From Xanthobacteraceae bacterium (GTDB lineage Bacteria > Pseudomonadota > Alphaproteobacteria > Rhizobiales > Xanthobacteraceae): DNA of 5,836 bases. Below, in pieces: positions 1 to 5,836 of this stretch. Location of the stretch: the NCBI GenBank assembly GCA_030039655.1, contig JASHVC010000734.1, forward strand, positions 1 to 5,836. Direction: 5' to 3'. Position numbers and translations under genes: made by a program. Position 1 is the stretch's first letter. Each line of letters opens with the position of its first letter. The notes under the pieces are model-generated. The model did not search any database and was not told the origin of the DNA. It worked only from the letters and a program-made list of their open reading frames with translations.

Positions 1-1
1 C

Positions 2-121
2 AAGCTCGATCCCAAGGCACGCACCGAAGCTGAGAAGGAGGCAAGGCCTTGGGTCGATCTGATCAAGCGCACGCTCGCCGCCAATGAGCGCGCAGCCGCG
101 GCGACGCCGCCGACGAAGTGA
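2..121 (+). CDS. C-terminal end of an unidentified protein, possibly Sel1/TPR-like (5' partial)
   Basis: An open frame enters from the left edge and ends at TGA 119-121, leaving 39 visible residues that begin KLDPKARTEAEKEARPW and end in an Ala/Pro/Thr-rich tail. The start lies outside the window. The charged, Ala-rich helical pattern with a late Trp resembles the last helix of Sel1/TPR-repeat proteins, which often end in a run such as 'LSPEQRAEAERLAxxW'. That resemblance is weak and the family call is a guess. It lies 53 bases upstream of the phosphatase gene on the same strand, so the two may share a transcript. The reading frame itself is reasonably supported because it is open to the edge and ends just before the next gene. 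Confidence 0.5.
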   Translation, partial: KLDPKARTEAEKEARPWVDLIKRTLAANERAAAATPPTK

Positions 122-174
122 AACGGACGCCTGGGACTTGACGGGCTATCGGCTGACCACTTACCGCAGGCGCC

Positions 175-996
175 ATGCTGCATTCCGCCGTCCTCAACGT
201 GATGATCAAGGCCGCGCACCGCGCCGGGCGCAGCCTCAAGCGCGACCTCGGCGAGGTCGAGCAGCTTCAGGTCTCGGTAAAAGGGCCGGGCAACTTCGTC
301 ACCGCCGCCGACCGCCGCGCCGAGGAGATCGTGTACGAGGAGTTGGCCAAAGCGCGGCCGGCTTACGGTTTCCTCGGCGAGGAAGGTGGTGTCCGCGAAG
401 GCACCGACAAGACCCACCGCTGGATCGTCGATCCGCTCGACGGCACCACCAACTTCCTGCACGGCATCCCGCATTTTGCTGTCTCCATCGCGCTCGAACG
501 CAACGGCGCAATCGTGGCCGGCGTGACCTACAATCCGGCGAACGACGAACTGTTCGTCGCCGAACGCGGCAAGGGCGCGTTCCTTAACGACCAGCGCATC
601 CGCGTCGCCGCCAGGCGGCGGCTTGGCGATGCCATCGTCGGCTGCGGTTTGCCGCATTACGGCCGCGGCGACCTGAAAGCGTCGCGCAACGAAATCGCGG
701 TAGCTCAGCAGAACTTCGCCGGTCTGCGCCGCTATGGCTCGGCGACGCTCGACCTCGCCTGGGTGGCCGCAGGCCGACTCGATGCCTATTGGGAGCGCGA
801 CCTGTCGCCTTGGGATATGGCGGCCGGCATCGTGCTGGTGCGCGAGGCGGGCGGGTTCGTCAGCGATTTGGACGGTGGCGAGGCAATTTTTGCCAAGGCC
901 CAGGTGGTCGCGGGTAATGAAACCATGCACCGCGAGCTGCTGCGCCTCTTGCGCGAGGCCGGACGCGAAAATGCGCCGTCAGCCGTCACGGCGTGA
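175..996 (+). CDS. Inositol monophosphatase family protein (SuhB-like)
   Basis: This 273-residue protein has the usual length of the Mg2+-dependent, lithium-sensitive phosphatase family, whose members hydrolyse myo-inositol 1-phosphate or related sugar and nucleotide phosphates in the cytoplasm. The metal-site motifs are intact: GEE at residues 68-70, WIVDPLDGTTNF at 83-94 and WDMAAG at 213-218. By comparison with human IMPase, the metal ligands should be E69, D86, the L88 carbonyl, D89 and D214. There is no signal peptide or membrane helix. ATG 175 is the only plausible start, because an in-frame TGA lies at 154-156. Its ribosome site is poor: an AGG at 168-170, only 4 bases away. True substrate cannot be read from sequence. 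Family members also include CysQ-like and histidinol-phosphate phosphatases, but the length and motif set fit the SuhB/IMPase branch best. E. coli SuhB also acts in rRNA antitermination; nothing here shows whether this protein does. Confidence 0.93.
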   Translation: MLHSAVLNVMIKAAHRAGRSLKRDLGEVEQLQVSVKGPGNFVTAADRRAEEIVYEELAKARPAYGFLGEEGGVREGTDKTHRWIVDPLDGTTNFLHGIPHFAVSIALERNGAIVAGVTYNPANDELFVAERGKGAFLNDQRIRVAARRRLGDAIVGCGLPHYGRGDLKASRNEIAVAQQNFAGLRRYGSATLDLAWVAAGRLDAYWERDLSPWDMAAGIVLVREAGGFVSDLDGGEAIFAKAQVVAGNETMHRELLRLLREAGRENAPSAVTA

Positions 997-1004
997 GCCC
1001 AAAT

Positions 1005-1021
1005 AGCGCGTATTGCGCTTT
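1005..1021 (+). terminator. Weak hairpin after the phosphatase gene (possible terminator)
   Basis: Nine bases after the phosphatase stop, AGCGC (1005-1009) and GCGCT (1015-1019) can form a 5-bp stem around a 5-base loop, followed by only a short T run (TTTGTG). The stem is short and the T tract poor, so termination here would be inefficient or factor-dependent. The position is right for a terminator, but the structure alone is weak. Confidence 0.25.
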
Positions 1022-1157
1022 GTGACGCGGCTCGCCATGAACCCGCCGCAAACCGGCGCGCAGATCGATTTCAGGCTGTCCTGGAAAAAGACGCGGACCG
1101 GCCTCACGCACAGAATCGTTCACGAATTCGAAATGTCGAGCGAATCTCTATGCTTTT

Positions 1158-1185
1158 TTGTATCGTCCAACATGTGGCATATTAG
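1158..1185 (+). promoter_or_regulatory. Candidate sigma70-type promoter of the motor operon
   Basis: TTGTAT (1158-1163) and TATTAG (1180-1185) are separated by 16 bases in the AT-richest part of the 217-base gap before the MotA/TolQ-type gene. The -35 matches the consensus at 3 of 6 positions and the -10 at 4 of 6, so this rests on position and base composition more than on motif strength. Transcription would begin near 1192, giving a leader of only about 20 bases. That would fit the lack of any visible Shine-Dalgarno sequence before ATG 1214. Upstream, 1022-1157 holds nothing I can assign; a T6 run at 1154-1159 has no GC-rich stem before it. Confidence 0.35.
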
Positions 1186-1213
1186 TTTCAGTCTACGGCC
1201 CTGACGCGAACCG

Positions 1214-2197
1214 ATGGCGACGACCGACATCGATCAAGCAACGCTCCCATCACCCCGCATCTTTCTCTTCCGGATGCTGGTGTTTGTGGTGCTTTGCGGA
1301 CTGATCGCTTACGTGCTGCAGGTGCAGATCGTCAAAGCGTTCCTTGCCAATCCGTGGCTTAACGGCCTGATCGTCAGCGTGCTCGGCATCGGCATCATCA
1401 TGTCGTTCCATCAGGTGATCCGCCTGTTTGCCGAAGTCTCCTGGGTCAACGGTTTCCGCCGGTCCGATCCGGCGCTGGCGGCGAAGCGGGCGCCCACATT
1501 GCTTGCCCCCATGGCGGCCATCCTGGGCAGCGAACGGGCCGACCGCGTCGCCATCTCCGCGCAAACCATGCGGGCGTTCCTCGACTCGCTCGCCACGCGA
1601 CTCGACGAAGGGCGCGACATTTCCCGTTACCTTACAGGCTTGCTTGTCTTCCTCGGGCTGCTGGGCACGTTCTGGGGCCTGATCGAGACAGTCGGCTCGG
1701 TCGGCAGCATCATCAACAATCTGCAAGTCAACGGCGACTCCAGCGCAGTGTTCGACTCCCTCAAAGAGGGATTGGCCGCCCCGCTCGGCGGCATGGGCAT
1801 CTCGTTCTCATCGTCGCTGTTCGGCTTGGCCGGCTCGCTGGTCCTGGGCTTCCTCGACCTGCAGACGAGCCAGGCGCAGAACCGCTTTTACACCGGTCTT
1901 GAAGACTGGCTGGCGACGACCGTACAGGACCTTGGCGTCGGCGGCGCGAACGCCGGCGCGTTGCCCGCATCCGCGCTAGGTGCCATCGACCGGCTGCGCC
2001 AGGCGGTCGGCGAAGCCGGAAGCAACAAGGCGACCACGGTCGCCATGGCCAACCTCGCCGAAGCGATCCAGGGTCTGGTGCAGCATATGCGTACCGAACA
2101 GCAGATGATCCGCGACTGGGCCGAAGAACAATCAAAGCTGAATCGCGACTTGCGCCGATTCATGGAGCTTCTGTCGCGCGAGAGCGCCAACAGATAA
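1214..2197 (+). CDS. MotA/TolQ/ExbB-type proton channel protein (inner-membrane motor subunit)
   Basis: This 327-residue inner-membrane protein has four hydrophobic helices at about 17-36, 48-68, 138-160 and 189-215. That is the MotA-like layout: two N-terminal helices, a cytoplasmic segment, then two pore helices. The last two carry family-type motifs, GLLGTFWGLIETV (148-160) and GMGISFSSSLFGLAGSL (193-209), the small and polar residues expected along the ion path. A polar helical tail at about 253-325 is probably a cytoplasmic coiled coil. MotA, TolQ, ExbB and ZorA proteins assemble as pentamers around a dimer of a one-helix partner and convert ion flow into motion. The partner here is surely the next gene, 79 bases downstream. 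An in-frame TGA at 1202-1204 makes ATG 1214 the first possible start, and no ribosome site is visible. No flagellar, Tol-Pal or TonB gene adjoins it, so its process is unknown. Confidence 0.88.
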   Translation: MATTDIDQATLPSPRIFLFRMLVFVVLCGLIAYVLQVQIVKAFLANPWLNGLIVSVLGIGIIMSFHQVIRLFAEVSWVNGFRRSDPALAAKRAPTLLAPMAAILGSERADRVAISAQTMRAFLDSLATRLDEGRDISRYLTGLLVFLGLLGTFWGLIETVGSVGSIINNLQVNGDSSAVFDSLKEGLAAPLGGMGISFSSSLFGLAGSLVLGFLDLQTSQAQNRFYTGLEDWLATTVQDLGVGGANAGALPASALGAIDRLRQAVGEAGSNKATTVAMANLAEAIQGLVQHMRTEQQMIRDWAEEQSKLNRDLRRFMELLSRESANR

Positions 2198-2263
2198 ACG
2201 CCGCGCTGATTGGCAAAAGCGACCGGCCGATTTCGGAACGGACGATGTGCGGATGCACTTGTA

Positions 2264-2270
2264 GAAGAAG
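2264..2270 (+). promoter_or_regulatory. Ribosome binding site of the OmpA-domain gene
   Basis: The purine run GAAGAAG lies 6 bases before ATG 2277. An in-frame TAG at 2262-2264 rules out any earlier ATG, GTG or TTG start, so this site supports ATG 2277 over the internal Met at residue 12. The rest of the 79-base gap (2198-2263) shows no clear hairpin or promoter, consistent with co-transcription from the upstream gene. Confidence 0.55.
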
Positions 2271-2276
2271 TCCCTG

Positions 2277-3284
2277 ATGGCGCTTTCCCGTGTGCGCCGC
2301 GACAGCGGCATGAATTACTGGCCTGGCTTTGTCGACGCGTTGTCGACGCTGGTGCTGTCTGTCATCTTTTTGCTCACGGTCTTCATGGTTGCCGAATTTT
2401 TCTTGTCGCAGGAGGTCGAGGGTAAGGACACCGCGCTTGGGCGTCTCAATGCCCAGATCGCTCGCCTGAGCCAGTTGCTCTCCCTGGAGCAGACCGGCAA
2501 GGCCAGCCTCGAAGATGAAGTCGCGAAGCTTCGAGCATCACTGTCGGCCGCGGAAGGCGAACGTGAGCGGCTGCGTAGCGCTGCCGCTGCCGGAGCAAAC
2601 TCCGCCTCGGACCAGGGAACGCAGCTTGACCTGCAGAAGGACGCGAACGCGCGCGCCATCGCGCAGATTGCCAATCTCAACGAGCAGATCGGCGCGCTCC
2701 GCCGTCAGATTGCGGCGCTCGAGGAAGCGCTCAACGCGTCGGAGAAAAAAGAAACCGATGCACAACTGCGCATTACCGATCTTGGCCAGCGGCTCAATGT
2801 GGCGCTGGCGCAGCGCGTACAGGAACTCTCGCGCTATCAATCGGACTTCTTCGGCAAACTGCGTGACATCTTGGGCAACCGTCCCGATATCCGCGTCGTC
2901 GGCGACCGTTTCGTGTTCCAGTCGGAGGTTTTCTTCGATACCGGCTCCGCCGTTCTGCGGCCGGAGGGCAAGGTCGAGCTCGACAAGTTGGCCGCCGCCG
3001 TCATCGATCTGCAAAAGAAAATTCCGCCCGGGATCAATTGGGTGCTGCGCGTCGACGGTCACACCGATATCAAGCCGGTCAACCCGACATCGCAAATCAA
3101 ATCGAACTGGGACTTGTCCGCCGATCGCGCCATCTCGGTCGTCCAATATCTGATCAGCAAGGGCGTGCCGCCGGACCGTCTCGCCGCGGCGGGGTTCGGC
3201 GAGTTCCAGCCGATCGACACCGGCACGAGCGATGAAGCGCTGGCCCACAATCGGCGCATCGAGCTGAAATTGACCGAGCGGTGA
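2277..3284 (+). CDS. MotB-like OmpA-family peptidoglycan-binding motor partner
   Basis: This 335-residue protein has a short basic N-terminus, one membrane helix at about 15-43, a long coiled coil (about 45-185, rich in Glu, Ala, Leu, Gln and Arg) and a C-terminal OmpA/MotB domain at about 208-333. D20, in WPGFVDALSTLVLS, sits at the start of the helix where MotB has D32 and ExbD has D25, the proton-carrying aspartate. The OmpA domain shows FFDTGSAVLRPEG (219-231), RVDGHTDIKP (258-267), SNWDLSADRA (276-285) and NRRIEL (325-330). D264 and R284 match the pair that grips diaminopimelate in OmpA-type domains. SNWxLSxxRA is especially MotB-like. The protein should be anchored in the inner membrane with its domain on the cell wall, as stator partner of the preceding channel protein. 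It overlaps the next gene by 4 bases. It is not a flagellar MotB by context, and the coiled coil is longer than a typical MotB linker. Confidence 0.9.
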   Translation: MALSRVRRDSGMNYWPGFVDALSTLVLSVIFLLTVFMVAEFFLSQEVEGKDTALGRLNAQIARLSQLLSLEQTGKASLEDEVAKLRASLSAAEGERERLRSAAAAGANSASDQGTQLDLQKDANARAIAQIANLNEQIGALRRQIAALEEALNASEKKETDAQLRITDLGQRLNVALAQRVQELSRYQSDFFGKLRDILGNRPDIRVVGDRFVFQSEVFFDTGSAVLRPEGKVELDKLAAAVIDLQKKIPPGINWVLRVDGHTDIKPVNPTSQIKSNWDLSADRAISVVQYLISKGVPPDRLAAAGFGEFQPIDTGTSDEALAHNRRIELKLTER

Positions 3285-3757
3285 TATTTATCGCCCGGCA
3301 AAAGACCCCACTCGCTGTCTCCTATCGTCCTTACCACCCCAATGACGAGGATGCCGCCATCGCACTGTGGCTGCGGACTTGGCAGGCCGCCTACCCACAG
3401 ATCGATTTCGCCAAACGGGTCGATTGGTGGCGCCAGCGCTGGCGCGAGGAATTGGTGCCAAACACCGACATCGTGATTGCTAACGGCGAAAACGAAATTG
3501 CCGGCTTCGTCACGGTTGATCCGCGCACGCTCTATCTCGACCAGATCGTGGTGGCGCCGGAGCTATGGGGATCAGAGGTTGGGCCAGGTCTCATCACGGA
3601 AGCTAAACGGCTTTCGCCGGCCGGCCTCGATCTCGACGTTAACACTGACAATTTGCGTGCCGTCCGCTTCTACGAAAAGCAAGGCTTCTCGATCAGCGGT
3701 GCCGGCGTCAATCCAATCTCCGGCAGGCCGGTTCACCGTATGAGCTGGCGGCCTTAG
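3281..3757 (+). CDS. GNAT-family N-acetyltransferase
   Basis: This 158-residue cytoplasmic protein has the usual GNAT length and strand order. These enzymes move an acetyl group from acetyl-CoA to an amine of a small molecule or protein. The core is LYLDQIVVAPELWG (84-97) followed by the acetyl-CoA loop SEVGPG (98-103), then LDLDVNTDNLRAVRFYEKQGF (116-136), the typical N-x-x-A-x-x-F-Y-x-x-x-G-F end of the fold. In the Q/R-x-x-G-x-G/A loop the first position is Ser (S98) rather than Arg or Gln, a tolerated but less common variant. The proposed start is GTG 3281, which overlaps the previous stop as GTGA; no other good start lies nearby and no strong ribosome site is visible, so translation is probably coupled. 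Co-operonic placement could link it to the motor pair, but GNAT genes are common passengers and the substrate is unknown. Confidence 0.85.
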   Translation: MIFIARQKTPLAVSYRPYHPNDEDAAIALWLRTWQAAYPQIDFAKRVDWWRQRWREELVPNTDIVIANGENEIAGFVTVDPRTLYLDQIVVAPELWGSEVGPGLITEAKRLSPAGLDLDVNTDNLRAVRFYEKQGFSISGAGVNPISGRPVHRMSWRP

Positions 3758-3780
3758 CCGGCCACTTGCAGTGCGACCGG
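3758..3780. terminator. Hairpin between convergent genes (possible bidirectional terminator)
   Basis: The 32-base gap between the GNAT stop and the ABC exporter stop contains an imperfect inverted repeat: CCGG (3758-3761) with CCGG (3777-3780), enclosing CACT (3763-3766) and AGTG (3770-3773) around a TGC loop. An internal bulge separates the two stem parts, and neither strand has a T tract after the stem. It is the only structure between the convergent genes and might help end both transcripts, but the evidence is weak. Confidence 0.25.
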
Positions 3781-3789
3781 GGCTACCCC

Positions 3790-5655
3790 CTACGCACCCT
3801 GAAACTGCAGCTTGGCGAGCCGAGAATAAAGGCCGCCGCCCGCGGCAAGCGTCTGGTGCGTCCCCTCCTCGACGATGCGGCCTTCCTCGAGAACCAAGAT
3901 GCGGTCGCACGACAGCACCGTCGCCAGGCGATGGGCGATGACAATGGTGGTGCGTCCCTGCATCAAATCGGTGAGAGCCGCGGCGACCTGGGTCTCGCTT
4001 TCAGCATCCAGCGATGATGTTGCCTCGTCGAGCAGGAGCAGCGGCGCATCTCGCAAAATCGCGCGCGCGATGGCGATGCGCTGGCGCTGTCCGCCCGAGA
4101 GCGTGACGCCGCGCTCGCCGACCGGCGTGTCAAACCCTTGCGGCATCGCTGCGATGAAGCCGGCCGCATGGGCATGCTCGGCGGCACGCACTACGTCCGC
4201 GTCGGACGCATCGGGACGGCCGAAGCGGATATTCTCGCGCACCGAAGCAGCGAACATCACGCTGTCTTGGGGCACGAGCGCCATGCGGGCGCGCAATTCC
4301 GCCGGATCGAGATCGGCAAGGCGTATACCGTCGAAGGTGATGGACCCAGCAGTGGGATCGTAAAAGCGCAGCAACAAATGAAAGATCGTGCTCTTGCCGG
4401 CGCCGGACGGGCCAACGATGGCGACTTTCTCGCCCTGGCTTACGCGAAACGAGACGGAGTTGAGCGCCGCCGCGTTGACGCGCGTTGGGTACGAGAAGCG
4501 AACGTCGGCAAAAGCAACCTCACCACAAGATAGTGACGGCAGCGACAGCGGCCGCGCCGGACGCACGATCACCGGCTTGATGGCAAGGATCTCGAAGAGT
4601 CGCTCTGCCGCACCAGAGGCTTGGGCGATCTCGCCGCCGATTTCCGACAGCGAGCCGAGCGCGCTGGAGGCGAGTACGGCGTAGAGAATGAATTGTCCGA
4701 GCCGGCCAGGGGTCATCTGCCCCGCGATCACCTGCTGCGCTCCGATCCACAGCACCAGCACGACACTCGACGAGACGAGGAAGATGGCGATTGCCGTCAG
4801 AAAAGCGCGCGCGCGGATCGACTCGCGTGCCGCCGTGAACGCGCGCTCGACTGCGCCGCGAAAGCGAGCAATGCCGAGCCGCTCGTTGGTGAAAGCCTGC
4901 AGAAGACGTACAGCGCCTATCAGTTCGGCCGCATAAGCCGACGCGTCAGCGAGTGTATCCTGCGCGAACCGCGAGCGGCGGCGGACCGCGCGGCCAAATG
5001 CATAAAGCGGCAACACGATGAGAGGAATTGCCGCGAGCACGAATGCCGACAGGTATGGGCTCGTGACCACCATCATGGCGCTCGCGCCGAGAAACAGGAC
5101 AAAGTTGCGCAGCGCAACCGAAACCGAGCTGCCCACCGCGGCCTTGATCTGCGTGGTATCGGCGGTGAGCCGCGAGATGACTTCGCCGGTCCGCGCCTCA
5201 TCGAAGAAGGCCGCCGACAACCCCGTCACGTGCGCGAACACATCGCCGCGCAGGTCGGCGACGATGCGCTCGCCGAGCGTAGTGACGAGGTAGTAGCGGA
5301 GCGAACTTGACAGCGCGAGCACCGCCGCAACCGCGATCATAACCAGGAAGTAGCTGTTGATCAGATGAATGCCGCGGGCGGAGAAGCCAAAATCGATCAT
5401 GCGACGCACGGCGATCGGCAGGATCAGCGTGGTCAGCGCCGCCAGGATCAAAGCGCCGAACGCTGCCAGGGCCCGCCACCGGTAGCGTCTGACATAGGGA
5501 AGAAGCGACGCCAGCGGACGCAGATTGCGCCCGCGCTTTTCCGCCGCTGCGCCTGTCTCGGATGCTGCTAGCACCGCCGGAGACGCGGGCGGCGCAGCAG
5601 CCGGCATCGGTTCCACTGCCGGCGCGGCGCTGTTCTGATCAACTCGAAGATTCAT
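3790..5655 (-). CDS. MsbA-like ABC exporter half-transporter (fused permease and ATPase)
   Basis: This 621-residue protein has an N-terminal membrane domain and a C-terminal ATPase, so it should work as a homodimer pumping lipid or hydrophobic compounds out of the inner membrane. Six helices fall at about 60-82, 98-124, 178-198, 201-222, 284-308 and 319-338. The ATPase is complete: A-loop Y389, Walker A GPSGAGKST (415-423), Q-loop Q463, signature LSGGQ (519-523), Walker B LLLLDE (539-544), D-loop SSLD (547-550) and switch H575. It resembles the MsbA-related alphaproteobacterial exporter group (TIGR02204-like, from memory) more than lipid A MsbA itself; the substrate is not readable. The first ~45 residues are an Ala/Pro-rich, probably disordered extension. 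ATG 5655 has no clear ribosome site, and no later Met precedes the first helix apart from residue 17, so the true start could be M17. It converges on the acetyltransferase gene and is transcribed separately. Confidence 0.93.
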   Translation of the reverse strand: MNLRVDQNSAAPAVEPMPAAAPPASPAVLAASETGAAAEKRGRNLRPLASLLPYVRRYRWRALAAFGALILAALTTLILPIAVRRMIDFGFSARGIHLINSYFLVMIAVAAVLALSSSLRYYLVTTLGERIVADLRGDVFAHVTGLSAAFFDEARTGEVISRLTADTTQIKAAVGSSVSVALRNFVLFLGASAMMVVTSPYLSAFVLAAIPLIVLPLYAFGRAVRRRSRFAQDTLADASAYAAELIGAVRLLQAFTNERLGIARFRGAVERAFTAARESIRARAFLTAIAIFLVSSSVVLVLWIGAQQVIAGQMTPGRLGQFILYAVLASSALGSLSEIGGEIAQASGAAERLFEILAIKPVIVRPARPLSLPSLSCGEVAFADVRFSYPTRVNAAALNSVSFRVSQGEKVAIVGPSGAGKSTIFHLLLRFYDPTAGSITFDGIRLADLDPAELRARMALVPQDSVMFAASVRENIRFGRPDASDADVVRAAEHAHAAGFIAAMPQGFDTPVGERGVTLSGGQRQRIAIARAILRDAPLLLLDEATSSLDAESETQVAAALTDLMQGRTTIVIAHRLATVLSCDRILVLEEGRIVEEGTHQTLAAGGGLYSRLAKLQFQGA

Positions 5656-5780
5656 GCGCCGCGGTGCCTATGTGGCTATCTTCGCCGCGGAATTCAGCGC
5701 GGCGGCCGGACAATGCCCCCTGACCGCCCGACTGGCAACGTGCGACGGCGACGCGCGAGAGGGGAACCCTGCAGCGCTGC

Positions 5781-5809
5781 TTGTACCGGCCCTTGCGCCG
5801 CGCTATAGA
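5781..5809 (+). promoter_or_regulatory. Candidate promoter for a plus-strand gene beyond the right edge
   Basis: TTGTAC (5781-5786) and TATAGA (5804-5809) are separated by exactly 17 bases. The -35 matches the consensus at 3 of 6 positions and the -10 at 4 of 6. Transcription would start near 5816 and leave the window. In related genomes I recall the ribosomal protein L31 gene (rpmE) next to this exporter, so rpmE is a possible target, but no coding sequence is visible. The rest of the divergent region (5656-5780) shows no convincing minus-strand promoter for the exporter; TTGCCA with CATTGT on that strand is spaced 17 bases but has a poor -10. Confidence 0.4.
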
Positions 5810-5836
5810 GCCGCCACCTTTTTCCGAGACAAACGA

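Noticed and set aside
84..587. Long Arg-rich open frames overlapping the phosphatase gene, and similar antisense frames across the other genes
   Set aside because: These are Arg/Pro/Ser-rich shadow frames typical of GC-rich DNA. The overlapping real genes have clear family motifs.
1136..1160. The T6 run as an intrinsic terminator of the phosphatase transcript
   Set aside because: Only a 3-bp AGC/GCT pairing with a 10-base loop precedes it, which is too weak for a terminator stem.
1013..1204. A 63-codon plus-strand open frame in the gap before the motor operon
   Set aside because: It has no ribosome site and no recognisable domain, has unbalanced composition, and runs through the AT-rich promoter-like zone up to the next gene. 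It is more likely chance than a small gene.
2331..2349. Direct repeat GTCGACGC at 2331-2338 and 2342-2349
   Set aside because: It lies inside the membrane-helix codons of the OmpA-domain gene and is explained by coding Val-Asp-Ala and Ser-Thr-Leu in GC-rich DNA.
1214..3757. A Zorya anti-phage defence system
   Set aside because: The first two genes match ZorA/ZorB in architecture, but there is no ZorC, ZorD helicase or ZorE nuclease. The third gene is a GNAT enzyme and the surroundings are core chromosome.

Overview
The window is GC-rich, densely coded chromosomal DNA. Protein character, codon choice and gene order suggest an alphaproteobacterium of the order Hyphomicrobiales (Rhizobiales), perhaps near Bradyrhizobium, Rhodopseudomonas or Xanthobacteraceae. 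This placement is inferred from family resemblance and remembered gene order, not from a search. I see no tRNA, rRNA, CRISPR array, insertion sequence, integrase or phage gene, so it looks like ordinary core chromosome.

Layout, left to right. (1) Bases 2-121 are the 3' end of a plus-strand gene that starts outside the window, possibly a Sel1/TPR-type repeat protein. (2) Bases 175-996 encode a complete inositol-monophosphatase-family enzyme (SuhB-like). (3) Bases 997-1213 are non-coding and become AT-richer toward the right, with a possible promoter just before the next gene. (4) Bases 1214-3757 hold three plus-strand genes that are probably co-transcribed: a four-helix MotA/TolQ/ExbB-type proton-channel protein, a MotB-like protein with one membrane helix, a long coiled coil and an OmpA-type peptidoglycan-binding domain, and a GNAT-family N-acetyltransferase whose GTG start overlaps the preceding stop. 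(5) Bases 3790-5655, on the minus strand and convergent with the operon, encode an MsbA-like ABC exporter half-transporter. (6) Bases 5656-5836 are a divergent intergenic region with a candidate plus-strand promoter pointing out of the window.

The first two products of the operon look like one machine. The MotA/TolQ-type protein would form the ion channel, and the OmpA-domain protein would supply the membrane aspartate (D20) and the anchor to peptidoglycan. No flagellar, Tol-Pal, TonB or Zorya effector gene (zorC, zorD or zorE) is present beside it. It is best read as a stand-alone, proton-driven envelope motor of unknown job that shares its architecture with MotAB and ZorAB. It is the most interesting item here, though probably a conserved, little-studied housekeeping pair rather than a new mobile system. 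The ABC exporter and the phosphatase have canonical active-site motifs and look functional.
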